Part shown: one piece after another, positions 38,394-47,430 of the stretch | Layout: each line of letters opens with the position of its first letter | Numbering within the stretch: position 1 is the stretch's first letter | DNA from: Nematocida ironsii | Taxonomy: Eukaryota > Microsporidia | Length of the DNA stretch: 64,000 nt | NCBI GenBank assembly: GCA_001642415.1 | Contig: LTDK01000099.1 | Span: forward strand, 1 to 64,000 | Reading direction: 5' to 3' | Notes under the pieces: model-generated | The model's input: only the letters and a program-made list of their open reading frames with translations | Database searches by the model: none | What the model was told of the DNA's origin: nothing | Made by a program: the position numbers and the translations under genes

Positions 38394-39515
38394 ATGGAGA
38401 CTAAGAAGTTCTATGAAAGATGTGGTAGAATGCTGCGGGATGTTAAGGAGAAGAGAATGGGAATAAAAACCGCGTGTTATAAGACAGAAATGCCTACAAA
38501 GTACATGGCCGTGCTTAGCAGTATATTAAGAAGATTTGACGTACTGTCACGTATAGTAAATGCACTGGACTTTGAAATCCGGAGTAAATGGCATGCAATT
38601 GTTCTATGCTATGAAATTTTATATGGAAACAAGAGGGAAGCAACGCAGTTTAATAAAAAATTAACAAAAAAAGTAAAAGAGGTATACAAGTCGCTTGGAA
38701 TTGTTGAGAAAGAGAAGAAGCAGGAGGATACCACGCCTGCCTATCTGCGAATAAACACAATCAAGGCAGACGAGTCTGCTATATCCTCGCTGGCAATAGA
38801 GCGCACCATAATCCCCAATGTGTACAAGGTATTAGAGAAAGTAAATTGGAGTAAGCTAAAAAGCTACCAGGATGGGTTGTTTTTTATACAAGACTTATCA
38901 AGCTGTCTTCCTGCGTATGTTTTAAAGCCGGCTAAGAACAGCATAGTGGTAGATGCCTGTTCAGCACCAGGGAATAAAACCACGCACTTAGCAATGCTTT
39001 CTCCTACAAGCACAATATATGCAGTGGAGAAAGACACCGAAAGATACAAAATACTTAGAGAGATGATAGAGAAGTCAGGAGCAGACAATGTTATAACAAT
39101 GAATGCAGACTTTTTGGGAATAAATAAAGAGGCAGAGGAAGTATTCCAGGCAGAGTACATTTTGGTTGATCCATCATGCAGTGGCTCTGGAATACACCCT
39201 GGGGAGGAAAAAGACCACGAAAGATTAAACAAGCTAAGTGCATTCCAAGTGAAAATTCTGTTAAAAACACTGAGCTACCCCAAAGTAAAGAAAGTCGTGT
39301 ACTCCACATGCTCTATATATGAAGAGGAAAATGAGGCTGTGGTTAAACAAGTTCTTGACGCGTGCCCAGGCTTTGTTTTAGAGAAAGCACTTCCTCTCTG
39401 GAATATGCGGGGAGTAGAGGGATATGAATTCAGCGAAAATGTGATAAGATGCAATGAAGAGACAGGAACAAAAGGCTTCTTCCTTGCCTCATTTGTTAGA
39501 AAGGCAGAAGAGTAA
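38394..39515 (+). CDS. RCM1: rRNA cytosine-C5 methyltransferase, Rcm1/NSUN5-like
   Basis: The 373-residue SAM-dependent enzyme of the NOL1/NOP2/Sun family has the SAM-binding motif DACSAPGNKT at 187-196, DPSCSGSG at 259-266 (Cys262) and YSTCS at 303-307 (catalytic Cys306). The DPSCSGSG form, instead of the DPPCSGTG of Nop2, is typical of Rcm1/NSUN5, which methylates a cytosine in large-subunit rRNA. The N-terminal helical region (about 1-105) and PUA-like part (YLRINTIK) match the same subgroup. The size is slightly below yeast Rcm1. The start follows an AAAATTTTTT box. Confidence 0.9.
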   Translation: METKKFYERCGRMLRDVKEKRMGIKTACYKTEMPTKYMAVLSSILRRFDVLSRIVNALDFEIRSKWHAIVLCYEILYGNKREATQFNKKLTKKVKEVYKSLGIVEKEKKQEDTTPAYLRINTIKADESAISSLAIERTIIPNVYKVLEKVNWSKLKSYQDGLFFIQDLSSCLPAYVLKPAKNSIVVDACSAPGNKTTHLAMLSPTSTIYAVEKDTERYKILREMIEKSGADNVITMNADFLGINKEAEEVFQAEYILVDPSCSGSGIHPGEEKDHERLNKLSAFQVKILLKTLSYPKVKKVVYSTCSIYEEENEAVVKQVLDACPGFVLEKALPLWNMRGVEGYEFSENVIRCNEETGTKGFFLASFVRKAEE

Positions 39516-39749
39516 ACTTTCAGATTATATATTCATACAATAATAATAGATTTACAGGCATATCATAAATAAAACAGCAAATACATACTTTTACCAGCAG
39601 AGGACAAATACTATGAAATAATTAGATAAATAATGTATGTTTAATTGATTATTACCATACGCGTATAATATACCTATTAAGGAGATTTCCAGAGGCAATA
39701 GTCATTTATTTATTATTTAGTCTATTTATATTCTTGTTTTTTTATTTGT

Positions 39750-40913
39750 ATGGACATTAGCACATTAGAGGAGAATTTAAAGGGAACAAAAGCAGTAGAA
39801 TTATTGAGCAGAGAGATATTAAATTCTATTTCACACGGTGACACTGCCAGAACAGACCTTCTGTTTGATACAGTTGCAAACACCTCTAAGATATCAAAAC
39901 CATCTATTGCGATTCTCTTAAAGAAATCCTTAGATGGGATAGAAAAGAGCAGCACAGAGATAGAAGAGAGAATACGTATATACAACAGATTAATTCAATG
40001 GGCAGAAGCCCATAAGAGAAATCTTCTTAAAATAGATTTTGACATAAGAAAGATTGAAGGACTTTTTTTAATGAAGGACTACGAGGGAGCATTGGATTTA
40101 ATAAGAACAACGGTAAAATTGCTAAAAAAGGCAGATGACAAACTAGGGCTTGTAAAGCTATTTTACTTAGAAAGTAAGGTATTTTATGCGCTAAAGAACA
40201 TTTCCAAAGCAAAGTCGGCATTAACTCTCTCTAAATCAACTGCCACGTTCGTATATTGTCCATCTTTCTTACAGGCAAAAATAGACCTGCTCTCTGGGGT
40301 ATATGCAGCAGATGAAAAAGAATACTCTATTAGTGCGGGATACATAATTGAAGCAATGGATGGGTTTTCTTTGGCAGGTGATAAAGAAATGACTGCGCAG
40401 TGCTGTAGGTATTTAATTTTAGTTAAAATACTCGACAACAAATCAGCTGAGATACCTTCTCTACTACAGAACAAAGTACCAAGCAGCGTTAGCAAAAATG
40501 ATCAATGCATAAATATGCTAAGCTCAATTGGAAAGTGTGTAATAAACAGGGACTTACGGCAGTGTAAGGATATAATAGACAAAAACATGACAATGATTGA
40601 AGCGGACGAATTCTTAATGAACCATTTAATATCGCTGTGCGATTCATTAATTGATGCTAACATTCTTAAAATAATAGAGCCATATTCCAATATAAACATA
40701 GAGCACATAGGAAACATTCTTAACTTTAGTATCGAAGTGATTGAGGACAGGATTAGAAGAATGATTCTTGACGAAAAGATAAAAGGAGATATTGATCAAG
40801 AAACGATGTGCATAAATATTCAAAGAGATGAAGTAAAAAAGAATTACAGAGAAGAGGCCGAGGAGATACTTAATGTGCTATCAGATGCCATAAACACAAT
40901 AATTTCTAAGTAA
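39750..40913 (+). CDS. RPN6: 26S proteasome lid subunit Rpn6
   Basis: The 387-residue helical-repeat protein ends in a PCI domain. The Rpn6/PSMD11 pattern is clear: SKAKSALTLSKSTATFVYCP, LQAKIDLLSGVYAADEKEYSISAGYIIEAMDGF, and the PCI stretch IIEPYSNINIEHIGNILNFSIEVIEDRIRRMILDEKIKGDIDQ. Rpn6 clamps the lid to the 20S core and 19S base. It is about 45 residues shorter than yeast Rpn6, mostly at the N-terminus. It fits with Doa1, Tom1 and Rqc2 as ubiquitin-proteasome genes in this window, though without operon-like linkage. Confidence 0.9.
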   Translation: MDISTLEENLKGTKAVELLSREILNSISHGDTARTDLLFDTVANTSKISKPSIAILLKKSLDGIEKSSTEIEERIRIYNRLIQWAEAHKRNLLKIDFDIRKIEGLFLMKDYEGALDLIRTTVKLLKKADDKLGLVKLFYLESKVFYALKNISKAKSALTLSKSTATFVYCPSFLQAKIDLLSGVYAADEKEYSISAGYIIEAMDGFSLAGDKEMTAQCCRYLILVKILDNKSAEIPSLLQNKVPSSVSKNDQCINMLSSIGKCVINRDLRQCKDIIDKNMTMIEADEFLMNHLISLCDSLIDANILKIIEPYSNINIEHIGNILNFSIEVIEDRIRRMILDEKIKGDIDQETMCINIQRDEVKKNYREEAEEILNVLSDAINTIISK

Positions 40914-41183
40914 TTTTTTGGTTAGTCTATATACCATCCGAGCTATTCTAAGAGTATTCAGGGAGATTATAGATTTTACTGCAGGTGATTTGTACTCTTG
41001 TCTATCAGATTCCATTAAAAATAAAATAGGAAAGTGTTCTAAACAAAAATAATTATTTAGATATGAAAATTTTAATACTAGTGTATTGCAGAATAGTTAA
41101 CAGGGAAAAAGTTATAGTTTATAATCTGAAATAGCGCAAAGAAAGAAGTAATATTTAGACTAAAAATTTTATTCTCTGTTAAA
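40914..41183. other. AT-rich convergent spacer
   Basis: A 270-bp AT-rich spacer between convergent genes. Nothing else is seen. Confidence 0.5.
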
Positions 41184-42749
41184 CTAAGGTGTATTTACAG
41201 GATTAATTGTAAGAGTACCCCCAGTAAATGTGATTTGACTAATTTCTTCTTTGGTCAGTAGCGACAAGAACATTTGTATGTTCAAGTTTGATAGCTTTAC
41301 AGTTATTTTATTCGTGTTTATTATTTCTAGAGCATTACTAAGGTTTTGTACATAGACGTACGAGAATATTATAAAATTGATGTTTATAATTGTGTTTTCA
41401 TCCACAGTATTAAGAATAAACATAAGAATATCCTCAATTGGGCCAACATACTCATCTATCATAAAAGAAATCAGCGCACACTCAGAAACCAATTTACAAA
41501 TTGAATGGTTTGCCGTAATTACATCGATAAAAAATTCTTCTGATACATTGGTAGAAAGTCTTAAGGAAAGATGTGATTTCTTTATAATTTCTAGTGAGAT
41601 TTTAAATTTTCCACTATTATCTATAATAGTTAACCTGGGCATAGATTTAATAGGAAAATCTTCTAAAAGTAGAGCTATATCCAGTGGTATTGTTATTTCT
41701 GGGAGCTTATCAAACAGGTTTTTCCAAAAATCAATGCAATTGTTTTTTTCATCGGAATAATATACGCATTCATTATATGGTAGACTAATTAATGTGAATT
41801 TTTGTAATTTGCCTATATTTGAGAACACTACATTATTTGTGTACTGAATATCAAACTCTGTTAAGATCAATTCATTTATAGATGTGTTTACCTCCTCTAT
41901 ATCTAAGAATATATTTGGGTTTAACTGTAGAGGGCTTGCTATTTCCATAGTTAATTCTTTATCCGATTGATTTTCGCAGTAGTACCACATAAATTCATTT
42001 ATAAAGTTTAGGTCCATACGTACAAAATTTATTCTGGACAAGCTGTTTTTTATGCCATCATGCATCTCTTCATCTTCTTGGTAATTTTTTATTGTACAGT
42101 CAGTGAACATAATATGCATCAGCGATTGAATATACTTTAAACAAAAAATAAGATTAGAGCTTCTTGTTTCTTTCCTAGAAAGAATTAAATCAGTTGCTTT
42201 TGTACTAATCCATTGATAAGTTATTCTTTCTAACTTCAAAATTCTCAATGATTTGATTTTTTCAATCGATGTAGGTAGATATACCAGTTGAAGATTCTTA
42301 AGTTCTATCTCAAATAAATTATTATTAGATGATAGAAGGGTTAGAAGGTTTTCTAATTTTTTAGATGTTTCTATATTCTGCAAGTAATAATTAGAATTCC
42401 TTAATTCTGGCTTATTAATTTGAGAAGGTGCACTATCCTCACCTATAATAGTTATTTTCTCCCAATTCCTAAATGCAGACATGTTTATGTTCACGTTTGT
42501 AGATAGATCATTTAGTCTTATCTTAACAGAAAATGCGTTGAATAAATTACTAAGCCTTAATACACCATTTCTATAAATAGGATTTGTTGATTCTTCTCTT
42601 TCTTCTATTTTTCTATGAATGCCTTGTGCAGTTGTAGCATTTAAAAAATTATTTGTGTCAGAGTTATTCTTATAGTAAATTGGTTCTAACAGCTCACTAG
42701 ATACAAATTGTACTAATAGTACACACACAATCAAATGAATATTTTTCAT
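41184..42749 (-). CDS. Secreted leucine-rich protein of unknown function
   Basis: The start at 42749 gives 521 residues beginning with a clear signal peptide (MKNIHLIVCVLLVQFVSSELLEP). The frame continues upstream to 42812 but would then overlap the neighbouring small gene and bury the signal. The middle shows irregular leucine-rich patterns (e.g. LKNLQLVYLPTSIEKIKSLRILKLERI) typical of degenerate LRRs. It is AT-rich and has no homologue I recognise. Export to the spore surface, vacuole or host is plausible but inferred only from the signal peptide. Confidence 0.75.
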   Translation of the reverse strand: MKNIHLIVCVLLVQFVSSELLEPIYYKNNSDTNNFLNATTAQGIHRKIEEREESTNPIYRNGVLRLSNLFNAFSVKIRLNDLSTNVNINMSAFRNWEKITIIGEDSAPSQINKPELRNSNYYLQNIETSKKLENLLTLLSSNNNLFEIELKNLQLVYLPTSIEKIKSLRILKLERITYQWISTKATDLILSRKETRSSNLIFCLKYIQSLMHIMFTDCTIKNYQEDEEMHDGIKNSLSRINFVRMDLNFINEFMWYYCENQSDKELTMEIASPLQLNPNIFLDIEEVNTSINELILTEFDIQYTNNVVFSNIGKLQKFTLISLPYNECVYYSDEKNNCIDFWKNLFDKLPEITIPLDIALLLEDFPIKSMPRLTIIDNSGKFKISLEIIKKSHLSLRLSTNVSEEFFIDVITANHSICKLVSECALISFMIDEYVGPIEDILMFILNTVDENTIININFIIFSYVYVQNLSNALEIINTNKITVKLSNLNIQMFLSLLTKEEISQITFTGGTLTINPVNTP

Positions 42750-42802
42750 ATCAAATCGCCTCTGTTCGATTCTTATACAGTACTTTTCAACATACCAATT
42801 AT

Positions 42803-43069
42803 TTATTCCCATATTGCATCCAATAGATTTATCAAATCATATCTATCTTGGTTTATAAGTATATACGCTCTAACTATCGGCCAGATAGGCTTAATTTTCA
42901 AAAGATACTGCAATTCTTCTTCAGGCAGTACCTCATTAGTAAAAAGTCTTCTTATCTTTTGCTTTATAGGTCTACTAACAATACAACTGGGTATATTTTC
43001 ACTATTTTCACGGCGCGCGTCTTCCGTTTTCTCTTTCATTTCTAATGTGGCAGATAGTTTATTTTTCAT
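42803..43069 (-). CDS. Small hypothetical protein
   Basis: This 88-residue frame has a charged N-terminus and a helical C-terminal half (RRLFTNEVLPEEELQYLLKIKPIWPIVRAYILINQ). Its composition looks coded. It begins 39 bp from the divergent + strand gene and ends 53 bp before the signal-peptide start of the next gene. The family is unknown. Confidence 0.55.
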   Translation of the reverse strand: MKNKLSATLEMKEKTEDARRENSENIPSCIVSRPIKQKIRRLFTNEVLPEEELQYLLKIKPIWPIVRAYILINQDRYDLINLLDAIWE

Positions 43070-43108
43070 TTATGTCAAACTGTAAATTCTTGTTATTTTT
43101 AATTATAA
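43070..43108. promoter_or_regulatory. 39-bp bidirectional start region
   Basis: An AT-rich spacer between two divergent ATGs, with TTATTTTTAATTATAAATGG at the right end. No longer motif is seen. Confidence 0.4.
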
Positions 43109-43390
43109 ATGGTCTATCCACATTCCTGTAAGGAAAACAAACGAACGGCCATTTTAGGAAGAGTAACAGAAACCACTCCAAATGTACAGGTAGAGTGCAC
43201 AAATAAAACAATTTCTGTTCTATTTACTAAGCCAAATAACTTAGAGCGAAACGAATGGGTTAGATTATTTGGGTCGTACAGGAATGGTGCTTTCATTGCA
43301 GATGCATTCAATAGAGTGACTGCGTGTGAAGCTGTTTATTTTGAACGTTTTCGAAAGAAAGTGCGAGAGTTCTATCGGAGAATGAATTAA
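43109..43390 (+). CDS. Small OB-fold-like protein, possibly RPA14/Rfa3
   Basis: This 93-residue protein has a beta-strand pattern like a small OB fold: AILGRVTETTPNVQVECTNKTISVLFTKPNN, then NEWVRLFGSYRNGAFIADAFNRV. This is the layout of the 14-kDa subunit of replication protein A (one OB fold with a closing helix, here VYFERFRKKVREFYRR). It would also suit Ten1- or Stn1-like proteins. No diagnostic motif exists for Rfa3, so the identity is tentative. Confidence 0.65.
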   Translation: MVYPHSCKENKRTAILGRVTETTPNVQVECTNKTISVLFTKPNNLERNEWVRLFGSYRNGAFIADAFNRVTACEAVYFERFRKKVREFYRRMN

Positions 43391-43417
43391 ATTTAAATTT
43401 ACTTCAGCAAAAAATTA

Positions 43418-44089
43418 ATGTCGCATTCACTCCAAATAGACATGCAGAAACATGCACTAACACTGGGCAGTTCATATATTAATCGGGCGGTTTCTTTGAG
43501 CAGATTTGAGTATGTTCGTAGATACTTTCAGATAGACAATTCATACTTACTAAGAAAATTATTCTTGATAGTGTATCCATACATCGGAGAACAGTGGCAG
43601 TGCACAACCGATAGAGATGTGTGTGGCGTGCCAATTAGTGACCCAGATATGTACATACCAGGCATGGCCATTATAACATATATTTTATTTGTGGCGTGCG
43701 AAATGGAAGTTCAAGGCAAATTTAGTCCAGAAACTCTAGGAAAGATAAGTACTAAGTCGCTGTTTTTAGGGCTATTAGAAAGTGCCATAATTAAAGCTGC
43801 AAGTTTCTTTTTCGATTGCACATCTCTGAGTATTTCTGATATCATAGCATTTATTGGGTATAAATACGTTACAATCATATATACAAAAATTCTGTCAAAG
43901 GTTTTCCCAATTATTTTATCAAAATTATCATCACTTCTGTTGATAGCTTCATTTTCCCTCTTTTTAGGAAGGTCGCTGAAGCATTTTTTAATATCAAACG
44001 AGCATGAAATCCTGATTAAGAAGCGAAAGATGTACTTCTTATTTTTCATTGTGTTAATAGAAGGTCTTTTACTTGTTTTCCTTAAATAA
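43418..44089 (+). CDS. YIF1: ER-Golgi transport protein Yif1
   Basis: The 223-residue protein has the Yif1 signature near the N-terminus: YVRRYFQIDNSYLLRKLFLIVYPY, then DPDMYIPGMAIITYILFVA. The rest is four or five membrane segments, with the last near residues 203-222. Yif1 pairs with Yip1 and binds Ypt/Rab GTPases in COPII vesicle traffic. It is shorter than the yeast protein (314), lacking the long N-terminal tail. The stop codon TAA directly abuts the ATG of ERO1 (44087-44089 and 44090). Confidence 0.87.
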   Translation: MSHSLQIDMQKHALTLGSSYINRAVSLSRFEYVRRYFQIDNSYLLRKLFLIVYPYIGEQWQCTTDRDVCGVPISDPDMYIPGMAIITYILFVACEMEVQGKFSPETLGKISTKSLFLGLLESAIIKAASFFFDCTSLSISDIIAFIGYKYVTIIYTKILSKVFPIILSKLSSLLLIASFSLFLGRSLKHFLISNEHEILIKKRKMYFLFFIVLIEGLLLVFLK

Positions 44090-45193
44090 ATGAATGATTT
44101 GTTTTTTATGATTATGAAGAGAACTCTCTGGAGCATTGTCTTTTTTCTGTCATATGAAGTAATGGCTGTAATACAACAGCAGTACAGCAATGTAGAAATA
44201 AGGAATAATGTGTCAATTCTCTGCACAATAAATGAGTTTTCTAGAATTGAGGTAAGCATAGACAATGAATGCCCAGAGTATATTAGAAAGCAATTGAAAG
44301 AGTGCGGCGCTTCATGCGAAATAACATATAAGAAGAAGGCAGAAAAGAGTCCAGCCGAGAACAAGCTGAACTCGTTCAGAGAAGAAATAGGAGAGAAAAT
44401 AAAGATGACTGAAAATACCAAAGGACAGACACATATCGCAGTAGACTTAAAAACTGTGCTAGAGAGATACACCGGCTATAATGGGTCTCCTGTGTGGAAT
44501 GCGATTCATAAGATAGGAAAACAAGACCACTTACTTAGAAGACTTTTAAGCGGAATTCACTGCTCTGTGTCAGTCCACTTGTGCTCTTTCTATAATGATG
44601 ATCCAGTCAATAGGAAGCTTTACATGAACTACAAACTAATGACAGAAAAGGTTAATGAAGAGTATGTTTCCAACCTAAGATATACATTAGACACACTCAT
44701 AGCAATACTTCCTATTGGGTTGGATGTGATGTTTAAGATGGCACATTCCCACAGAGGAATTATAACACTAAATGCGCTGGAGAGATCCTTCCCTCAGGAC
44801 ATGGTATATAACTATGATATGTATAATGTATCAGATGAAATCATAGAGAAATGCAGGACTATTTCCTATCTAATGGGATGTGTTGACTGCATGCGGTGCA
44901 AACTGTGGGGCAAGGTGCAAATAGATGGGCTTAAGTGTGCATTAAACCTACTTAAAAGAGCAAAAGGCCAGAAGGTGGACATAAGTAAATCAGACATAAT
45001 TTCATTTCTGAATCTTTTAAACAGAATCTCAATATCAACGGTTCAATATGCCAAGTACAAGCATGATATGAAAAAAATAACGGAAGAGTTTGACCAAAGA
45101 AAAGAGAAAAGGGAAAAAGTTATCAATGGACTTTATTCTGTGATAGCAGCGCCCCTTCTAAAGTCTCCTTCTCCACATAAACGAAAGGTGTAA
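44090..45193 (+). CDS. ERO1: ER thiol oxidase Ero1
   Basis: The 367-residue FAD-dependent oxidase transfers electrons from protein disulfide isomerase to oxygen in the ER. A hydrophobic signal lies at about 9-27; the true start may be Met7 or Met9 instead of Met1. The shuttle pair looks to be C72/C76 (ECGASCE). YTGYNGSPVWNAIH and LLSGIHCSVSVH are FAD-region blocks. The active-site CMRC at 267-270 is preceded by C264 and followed by LWGKVQIDGLKCAL. Yeast Ero1 has 563 residues; much of the insert sequence and the C-terminal tail is gone. It follows YIF1 with no gap. Confidence 0.9.
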   Translation: MNDLFFMIMKRTLWSIVFFLSYEVMAVIQQQYSNVEIRNNVSILCTINEFSRIEVSIDNECPEYIRKQLKECGASCEITYKKKAEKSPAENKLNSFREEIGEKIKMTENTKGQTHIAVDLKTVLERYTGYNGSPVWNAIHKIGKQDHLLRRLLSGIHCSVSVHLCSFYNDDPVNRKLYMNYKLMTEKVNEEYVSNLRYTLDTLIAILPIGLDVMFKMAHSHRGIITLNALERSFPQDMVYNYDMYNVSDEIIEKCRTISYLMGCVDCMRCKLWGKVQIDGLKCALNLLKRAKGQKVDISKSDIISFLNLLNRISISTVQYAKYKHDMKKITEEFDQRKEKREKVINGLYSVIAAPLLKSPSPHKRKV

Positions 45194-45333
45194 ATTGAAA
45201 TAAATACCAAATAAATCTAAGTGATTTTGTATTTAACTTGTCAACTAAATAATATTTTAATCCCAAAACGCCTTATCTACCGAGTATAAGAAGTTTTAAA
45301 CAAATGAATCATTTTCTATTTGGTAGTATTTCT

Positions 45334-45345
45334 TATAACCCGATA
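45334..45345 (+). promoter_or_regulatory. TATAACCCGATAT motif
   Basis: A variant of the recurrent AACCCGAAAT motif in the convergent spacer between ERO1 and the next gene, so here it sits near 3' ends instead of promoters. Confidence 0.3.
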
Positions 45346-45422
45346 TAAAATACAAATTGTGTTATTTCTGTATGTTTAAAATTTTCAGAATTTATTTATA
45401 TGCCTTCTAATTATATTTTAGT

Positions 45423-47225
45423 TTATTGGGAAGAAACTATATTATCTGTGTTAAGCAAAAAATTTATAATATACTTCTGCTCATCTGACTGATTAGTAAC
45501 TATTCGCAATGCGTATTTTGCCACTGCGATGAAATTTATATCAATTAGAATATTTTCTATTGAAGCAAGTGTCATTATACGGTAGAACAATACTGTATAT
45601 ATAGTAAGCGCGTTTATATTATAAGGTGTATCATCTTTCATTTTAAAAGTATTAGTCGGGCTGTCTATCTCATAATCGATGTAACTAAATATTTCTGAAA
45701 TCAATCTATTATACTTGGATTGATTATCAAATGGATGTTTAAAGTAGTCTATGTTCTCCAAGTACATAAATACATTGTTTTTTGTGAGAAGTTTCTTGCT
45801 TTCTAATTCATGAGAAGATACCATCAGTGCTTGTTTTAACTCATTTTCAGCACTTTGTATTTGTTCAGTTATAGAATCAGTCTGGCTGCTAAATAATGAT
45901 GTAAAATAGGAAGTGCCTGTTCTTCTTTTGCTTGCTCTCAAGGAAGATTGGTTTATATTTTTGCTTCGTAGTTCGATATTTTCTAATATACCATAAAACT
46001 TTATTCCTGCATGTATTGCAGAAAAGTTTGCTTTAAGGTTGCATCCAAATAAAAAGACATCTCTGGAAGAACTTGACTCTGCAATAAAGTGATTAAGTAG
46101 ACTTTTACAGACAACACTTATAATAAGTTTACAAATCACATTTTTGTTGCCATTATGCCTATCTTCTATGCCACATATTTCATTTTTTATGAATGTTCTC
46201 ATTTTACTTGTTAATTCTATAGTAATAAATCCTGGAGTTGCTACAAATAATATACTCTCGATTGTTTTTATACAGTCCTGTGTGCTCTTTGATGCCACTT
46301 GTGCGTCTTTATCTGCGTCCATTCCATGCTTAGCAAGATCAGATATTAAAGATTTGCTTAGTTCAGGTATGTCATTCTGTATTTTTTTTTCTAGCCTCAC
46401 AATTATATTCATTAAATCAACAATTCTCCAGATTATTTCTTTTTTATCCTCGTTGTTCTTAAAATAGACTTTACTAAACTCATCTTTAATTGCACTTTTA
46501 GTAGAATTTACTATTTGATGGAGTCCGCGCATTCTATTATTACTATTCTTAAAAACAAGTTTAATATTTTTCTCACCAACATTTTTTAGAGCATTCAAGC
46601 ATTCATACAATCCTTTTCTGTCTTTTTCTATTATATTTCTACTCCCAAATATTCTTTCTATCTTCTTTATATATTCTTCTATTTCAGCAGTTTTTTCTTT
46701 GCAGACGTCGTTAGTTATTATTTTTGAGTTGGTTTCTATATTATGAATTAATTCTATTAGAGGATCATCTACCTTGGAAATTATTTCTAAATACTTTGCG
46801 TGAATAGACTCCCAATTTTTGAGTATATCATCAATCTCGTTTTTTGAAAAGAACTTTAACACCTCACAGTTATTGTTAAAGTCCCTAATTAGTTTTTCGT
46901 CTACTTTGTTATATCTAGATGCAGCCGCGCATGACAGTGTGAAAGAGCTCTTTCTTGATATAGTTACTGATCTGTTTTCTTCTGGAAATATAGCTTCACA
47001 TTCTGCTGTACTACTATTGTTTACATTATCAATAGTAATTAATACATCTGACATTATTGTTGCTCTACGATCATATGAATAATCATTTGAAGTGCATCGT
47101 TCATTGGCGGTTGAATCATCTGACGTACATCTCTCATAAGATGGTCTCTCTTCTATTTCTTCTACTGAGCATTTGCATAGGAACAGTGCCACCATGCATA
47201 GTATTGCTCCTTTAATATACTTCAT
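45423..47225 (-). CDS. Secreted protein of unknown function
   Basis: The 600-residue protein starts with a signal peptide (MKYIKGAILCMVALFLCKCSV). It then has a short polar stretch with the near-repeat RCTSDDS / RCTSNDY (about 32-48). The rest is helical and Asn/Ile/Lys-rich with paired cysteines. No second membrane segment is obvious. It is AT-rich like the other lineage-specific genes and belongs to no family I recognise. An AAATTT box (AAAAATTTGTAAATTTT) lies just upstream of the start. Confidence 0.8.
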   Translation of the reverse strand: MKYIKGAILCMVALFLCKCSVEEIEERPSYERCTSDDSTANERCTSNDYSYDRRATIMSDVLITIDNVNNSSTAECEAIFPEENRSVTISRKSSFTLSCAAASRYNKVDEKLIRDFNNNCEVLKFFSKNEIDDILKNWESIHAKYLEIISKVDDPLIELIHNIETNSKIITNDVCKEKTAEIEEYIKKIERIFGSRNIIEKDRKGLYECLNALKNVGEKNIKLVFKNSNNRMRGLHQIVNSTKSAIKDEFSKVYFKNNEDKKEIIWRIVDLMNIIVRLEKKIQNDIPELSKSLISDLAKHGMDADKDAQVASKSTQDCIKTIESILFVATPGFITIELTSKMRTFIKNEICGIEDRHNGNKNVICKLIISVVCKSLLNHFIAESSSSRDVFLFGCNLKANFSAIHAGIKFYGILENIELRSKNINQSSLRASKRRTGTSYFTSLFSSQTDSITEQIQSAENELKQALMVSSHELESKKLLTKNNVFMYLENIDYFKHPFDNQSKYNRLISEIFSYIDYEIDSPTNTFKMKDDTPYNINALTIYTVLFYRIMTLASIENILIDINFIAVAKYALRIVTNQSDEQKYIINFLLNTDNIVSSQ

Positions 47226-47430
47226 TAGTATTAATTAAAATTTACAAATTTTTATGTCTGTTATAAATCTTCTAATTGATTTGTATTAATTCTATATATT
47301 GTATAGGAATAAAATTGTATAGAACACGCCTTTATCCATATAGAATAAAAAAGTATTTAGAGTGCACTTTTTTGTATAATAGATTTAACTTAATTAATGT
47401 GATTTTTATTCATTTGTTAATTATTTTATT

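Noticed and set aside
42750..42812. N-terminal extension of the leucine-rich secreted protein
   Set aside because: It would overlap the neighbouring 88-residue gene and bury a clear signal peptide.
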